Program-made: the position numbers and the translations under genes
The notes under the pieces: generated by a model
The model's database searches: none
Told to the model about the DNA's origin: nothing
What the model saw: only the letters and a program-made list of their open reading frames with translations
In this document: one piece after another, positions 60,734 through 64,000 of the stretch
How positions within the stretch are numbered: the first letter of the stretch is position 1
Layout: every line of letters starts with the position of its first letter
Assembly (NCBI GenBank): GCA_036871055.1
Contig: CP141893.1
Location: 3,658,001-3,722,000, forward strand
Length of the DNA stretch: 64,000 nucleotides
DNA from: Bisbaumannia sp015645095
Lineage (GTDB): Bacteria > Pseudomonadota > Gammaproteobacteria > Pseudomonadales > Halomonadaceae
Direction of reading: 5' to 3'

Positions 60734-61267
60734 TTACTCTTTCTCGACCTGGGAAAACTCGAGCTCGACAGGCGTGGCGCGCCCGAAGATCAGCACGCTG
60801 ACCTGGAGGCGACTCTTGTCGTAGTTGACCTCTTCGACCACGCCATTGAAGTCGGCGAAGGGGCCATCGATGACGCGCACGGATTGCCCCGGCTCGAACA
60901 TGGTCTTGGGGCGCGGCTTGTCGGTGCCGTCCTGGACGCGGCGCAGGATGGCATCCGCTTCTCGCTGGGTGATCGGCGCCGGCTTCTCTTTGGTGCCGCC
61001 GATAAAGCCCATGACCCGCGGTGTCTCGTTGACCAGGTGCCATGTCGCGTCATTCATTTCCATCTCGACCAGCACATAGCCGGGATAGAACTTGCGCTCG
61101 CTCTTGCGGCGCTTGCCGTCACGCATCTCGACGACTTCTTCGGTAGGCACGAGGATCTCGCCGAACCCCTCCTCCATGCCATACAGCTTCACGCGCTCCT
61201 TGAGGGAGCGCATGACATGCTTCTCGAAGCCGGAATAGGCGTGAACGACATACCAACGCTTGGACAT
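60734..61267 (-). CDS. nusG: Transcription factor NusG
   Basis: 177 residues from ATG 61267 (MSKRWYVVHAYSGFEKHVMR). N-terminal NGN domain binds RNA polymerase; the C-terminal KOW domain has FEPGQSVRVIDGPFADFNGV and contacts S10 or Rho. 8 bp after secE, the universal secE-nusG pair. Confidence 0.98.
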   Translation of the reverse strand: MSKRWYVVHAYSGFEKHVMRSLKERVKLYGMEEGFGEILVPTEEVVEMRDGKRRKSERKFYPGYVLVEMEMNDATWHLVNETPRVMGFIGGTKEKPAPITQREADAILRRVQDGTDKPRPKTMFEPGQSVRVIDGPFADFNGVVEEVNYDKSRLQVSVLIFGRATPVELEFSQVEKE

Positions 61268-61275
61268 GGAAACTC

Positions 61276-61644
61276 CTAACCGATAACGCCGGACATTGCC
61301 CAGCCAAGAAGGGTATCGATCAGCCACAGCATCAGACCCACCACCAGCACGGCCACCAGCACGATGGCGGTGGTCTGTACGGTTTCGGGACGGGTCGGCC
61401 AGACGACGCGCTGAATCTCTTTCTTCGCGTTCTTGGCCAGCTCGGCGAGCTCGCGACCCTTGGTGGTCAGCAGGGCGATTGCCGCAGCGGCAGCACCCAG
61501 CACCACCACGCCAAGGACGCGATAAAGCAGGGCCTGATCGGCAAAGTAGGAATTACCAACGACGGCAACGACCAACAGCGCGACGACAGCCGCCCACTTG
61601 AGCCCGTCGTGGCGCGACTCCTGCACCTCGGCGTTATGTTTCAT
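61276..61644 (-). CDS. secE: Protein translocase subunit SecE
   Basis: 122 residues from ATG 61644, the three-helix gammaproteobacterial form (E. coli 127). Two N-terminal helices (about 15-32 and 38-58), then the conserved amphipathic segment AKKEIQRVVWPTRPETVQTT and the last helix VLVAVLVVGLMLWLIDTLLG. Partner of SecY. 73 bp after tRNA-Trp, as in E. coli and pseudomonads. Confidence 0.95.
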   Translation of the reverse strand: MKHNAEVQESRHDGLKWAAVVALLVVAVVGNSYFADQALLYRVLGVVVLGAAAAAIALLTTKGRELAELAKNAKKEIQRVVWPTRPETVQTTAIVLVAVLVVGLMLWLIDTLLGWAMSGVIG

Positions 61645-61717
61645 AAAAACGTGACTCCTCAGGGTGCAGCGATCGTAACGTGAAATCTGTCTAGAGGTAA
61701 GCCAGCCTGGGGAAGAC

Positions 61718-61793
<76 letters not shown>

Positions 61794-61852
61794 GTATCAA
61801 CACCCTGCGCCTTCGCCACCCTTTGCGGGACGCTCAGGACACAGCGGGCGCC

Positions 61853-61881
61853 ATGGTAGCGGAAAAACCACCGCCTGGCAA
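61853..61881 (-). promoter_or_regulatory. Promoter of tRNA-Trp/secE unit
   Basis: Leftward TTGCCA (61876-61881), 17 bp, TACCAT (61853-61858), about 60 bp before the tRNA-Trp 5' end and just downstream of the tRNA-Thr terminator. Confidence 0.5.
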
Positions 61882-61920
61882 CCCCATCCTCACGATGCCG
61901 AGAAGACCCCGACACAAAGA

Positions 61921-61950
61921 GAAAAGGCGAGCCATTCGACTCGCCTTTTC
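61921..61950 (-). terminator. Terminator of tRNA-Tyr-Gly-Thr operon
   Basis: Perfect 11-bp stem gaaaaggcgag/ctcgccttttc with an 8-base loop, 5 bp past tRNA-Thr, ending leftward in TTTTCTCTTTG. Confidence 0.88.
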
Positions 61951-61954
61951 AAAG

Positions 61955-62029
61955 TGGAGCTCATGGACGGATTTGAACCGTCGACCTCACCCTTACCAAG
62001 GGTGTGCTCTACCCCTGAGCTACATGAGC
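61955..62029 (-). tRNA. tRNA-Thr (anticodon GGT)
   Basis: 75 nt; acceptor GCTCATG/CATGAGC, anticodon loop TTGGTAA in stem CACCC/GGGTG, T-loop GGTTCAAATCC, encoded CCA. Third of the tRNA-Tyr-Gly-Thr set, the order of E. coli tyrU-glyT-thrT. Confidence 0.97.
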
Positions 62030-62041
62030 GCAAACCTTACC

Positions 62042-62115
<74 letters not shown>

Positions 62116-62160
62116 CTACCCACTCTTGCTACCGCCCCGCCTTGACGAGGCGATCAAATC

Positions 62161-62244
<84 letters not shown>

Positions 62245-62256
62245 AGCTGGCGAAGC

Positions 62257-62284
62257 ATTTTACCCGCCTCAGCAACGCTGTCAA
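62257..62284 (-). promoter_or_regulatory. Promoter of tRNA-Tyr-Gly-Thr operon
   Basis: Leftward perfect TTGACA (62279-62284), 16 bp and TAAAAT (62257-62262), 13 bp before the tRNA-Tyr 5' end. A GC-poor island in the region. Confidence 0.9.
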
Positions 62285-62364
62285 GCCTTATCTTTCAGTG
62301 GCTTGGCATCATCCATCAGCACTCGGCGAGGGGGATGTGTTGCCCTGGAACGCGGCGCATTGTG

Positions 62365-63204
62365 TCAAAGCAGGGTAGAGAATGCAAGCCCTGCACGAAT
62401 TTTTTCCAATGCCGCCGGCGCCGGCACCCTGGGCGCCCCGGACAGGCGCCCCGCTCGCTCCGCCGCGGTCAACGGAAAACAGGCCTCCAGGCCACCGTAG
62501 ACCATATCGGGCCAGACCGCATGGGGCACCCGCAGCCCCCGGGAGACCACCCGAGCATCACCGCCGGTCAGCAGTAGCGGCAGCGCCACTCCCTCCCGGT
62601 CACACACCTCGGCATAGATACGATTGACGGCGCTCACCGCGGCCATGTAGATCCCGTGGTTGACCGCTTCCACGGTATTCTTGCCCGGGGCCAGCAGCTC
62701 ATCCGCCTCGCTGTCCGGATCGATGGCCACGTTCCGCGTTCCCAGCTTGAGGCTCTCCTTCATCAGGCGCAGTCCGGGGAGAATATAGCCACCGAGATGG
62801 CGCCCACCCGGCAACACGAAGTCCACGGTGATGGCGCTACCGCAATCCACCGCACAGCACCCTCCGGCCAGCTGATAGCCCGCCAGGGTGCCCAGCCAGC
62901 GATCCACCCCCAGGCGCCCCGGCTCCTCATAGCCATTGGTTACCCCCAAGGCCTCGGCGGTGGAGCGCGCCACATGCACCGACACCACCCGACGCCGCAG
63001 CAACGCCACCGTCTCCTCCAGGACGGCCTTGCGGGCCACGCTGGAGATGCGCACCGCCTGCACCACGTCCAGATCGGGGATATCGGACCCGGGACGCCAC
63101 TCCTCTCGCGTCCAGAGCGCTCCGCGGGAGCGAATCTCGCTGCTCAGGGCATCCTTGAGCCGCCACTTGGATAGGGTATTACCGATATCGAGGTCGAGAA
63201 TCAT
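62365..63204 (-). CDS. coaX: Type III pantothenate kinase
   Basis: 279 residues of the ASKHA fold; first step of coenzyme A synthesis. N-terminal phosphate loop MILDLDIGNTLSKW with Asp6 and Asn9, GVDRWLGTLAGYQLAGG in the middle and DCGSAITVDFV. CoaX is the usual pantothenate kinase of pseudomonads and relatives. The ATG overlaps the birA stop by ATGA, the common birA-coaX pair. Confidence 0.95.
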   Translation of the reverse strand: MILDLDIGNTLSKWRLKDALSSEIRSRGALWTREEWRPGSDIPDLDVVQAVRISSVARKAVLEETVALLRRRVVSVHVARSTAEALGVTNGYEEPGRLGVDRWLGTLAGYQLAGGCCAVDCGSAITVDFVLPGGRHLGGYILPGLRLMKESLKLGTRNVAIDPDSEADELLAPGKNTVEAVNHGIYMAAVSAVNRIYAEVCDREGVALPLLLTGGDARVVSRGLRVPHAVWPDMVYGGLEACFPLTAAERAGRLSGAPRVPAPAALEKIRAGLAFSTLL

Positions 63205-64000
63205 CGGCGGCCACGCACGCTGATTTCACCGCCTGCCAGCCGGCGCAGCTCATCCCCACAGCGGACTTCCAGGTGGCCGGCGCCATCGACCCCCAGGGCG
63301 ACCCCTCGATAGCTGCTACTGCCCTGGATCACCTCCACCTCTTGCTCGGCGTGGGCGTGACGCGCGTTCCAGGCAGCCTGCCAGGCACCGAAGCCCTCGC
63401 CTTCGAAGCGCTGCATCAGCTCCAGCAGCCCTCCGATCAGCCCGGCGGCCAGCGCATTGCGGGAGACCCCCGGCACCTGGTCGGCCACCGCCGCCGCCGG
63501 CTGGTCGATGACGTCACGCAGCGCCTCGGGCAGGAAGACATTGAGGCCGATGCCGATCACCACCTCACAGGGCCCCTCCAGGTCCCCCTGCACCTCCAGC
63601 AGGATACCGGCCAGCTTCTGCCACCCCTGCTCGCCATCGAGCAGCACATCATTGGGCCACTTCAGGGCGACCCTCGCCCCCTCCTGCTCCAGCACCTCGG
63701 CGAGCACCACCCCCACGGCCAGGCTCAGCCCTTCGAGGGCCGCCACACCATTCTCGAAGCGCCACCCCAGGGAGAGCAGCAGGCCTCGTCCCCAGGGGCT
63801 GACCCAGCTTCGCCCTCGCCGCCCACGACCGGCCCCCTGGCTCTCTGCCAGGCAGACCTCTCCATGGCCGGCACCCTGGGTAAAGCGATCGCGTAGGAAG
63901 GCATTGGTCGACGCCAGGGACTCCTCGATGAAGAGACGCCGCAGGGCGGGACGACTCCCGGCGCCGAGCCGCGAGACGATCTCGCCACCATCGAGGAGCT
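63201..64000 (-). CDS. birA: Biotin-protein ligase BirA, C-terminal part
   Basis: The 266 visible codons run to the window edge; the N-terminal HTH and true start lie outside. ESLASTNAFL and AESQGAGRGRRGRSWVSPWG form the biotinoyl-AMP-binding core, followed by LKWPNDVLL and AGILLEVQGDLEGPCEVVIG. Attaches biotin to AccB; whether it also represses bio genes depends on the unseen N-terminus. The last visible codons before the edge (LLDGGEIVSRLGAGSR) resemble the end of the wing region or the linker. Confidence 0.95.
   Translation of the reverse strand, partial: LLDGGEIVSRLGAGSRPALRRLFIEESLASTNAFLRDRFTQGAGHGEVCLAESQGAGRGRRGRSWVSPWGRGLLLSLGWRFENGVAALEGLSLAVGVVLAEVLEQEGARVALKWPNDVLLDGEQGWQKLAGILLEVQGDLEGPCEVVIGIGLNVFLPEALRDVIDQPAAAVADQVPGVSRNALAAGLIGGLLELMQRFEGEGFGAWQAAWNARHAHAEQEVEVIQGSSSYRGVALGVDGAGHLEVRCGDELRRLAGGEISVRGRR

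Overview
This 64 kb window comes from a GC-rich gammaproteobacterium. The gene content (FabA/FabB anaerobic unsaturated fatty acid pathway, RapA, YajR, Obg/L21/L27 next to IspB) and the unbroken rpoBC-str-S10-spc-alpha block point to a Halomonadaceae/Pseudomonadales-type genome, most likely Halomonas or a close relative. The genus is inference; the class is well supported. All functions come from reading the translated frames, with no database search.

Layout. (1) 1-3510: a leftward rplU-rpmA-obgE-proB group, a divergent ispB and a tRNA-Pro with a clear promoter and terminator. (2) 3528-7363: accessory genes: an XRE regulator with an overlapping 39-residue ORF and three operator-like sites exactly 42 bp apart, a VOC-fold protein, a phospholipase D/ClsC-like lipoprotein with a small membrane protein, and an Lgt-like/TlpA fusion whose 3' end is duplicated downstream. 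(3) 7514-10447: rapA. (4) 10519-20150: a probable light/photo-oxidative stress cluster: a divergent YfcH-like epimerase and renalase-like oxidase, a short CbiX chelatase, a CarH/LitR-like MerR regulator lacking the cobalamin-ligand residues, DNA photolyase, a SnoaL-like protein, an SDR, a flavin amine oxidase, DUF1365 and a cyclopropane/furan-fatty-acid-type methyltransferase. Half-sites phased at 11 bp occur in the divergent promoter and, unexpectedly, inside the SnoaL-like coding region. (5) 20178-30885: a PAS-GGDEF-EAL protein, fabA-fabB, plsC, a degenerate RmlD-like protein, ssb, yajR and divergent uvrA.

(6) 31264-62244 is a nearly continuous leftward block. In order of transcription: tRNA-Tyr, -Gly, -Thr, tRNA-Trp, secE-nusG, rplKAJL, rpoBC, rpsL-rpsG-fusA-tuf, the S10 operon (rpsJ to rpsQ), the spc operon (rplN to rpmJ) and the alpha operon (rpsM to rplQ). 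Strong promoters are readable before tRNA-Tyr, rpsL and rpsJ, and stable hairpins mark many boundaries. The second tuf copy that in E. coli sits between tRNA-Thr and tRNA-Trp is absent. (7) 62365-64000: coaX and birA, the latter cut by the window edge.

Most of the window is conserved core genome. The parts worth a second look are the light-response cluster with its embedded operator-like island, the XRE triple-operator locus, the two gene-end duplications, and RNA structures in the rplK and rpsL leaders.
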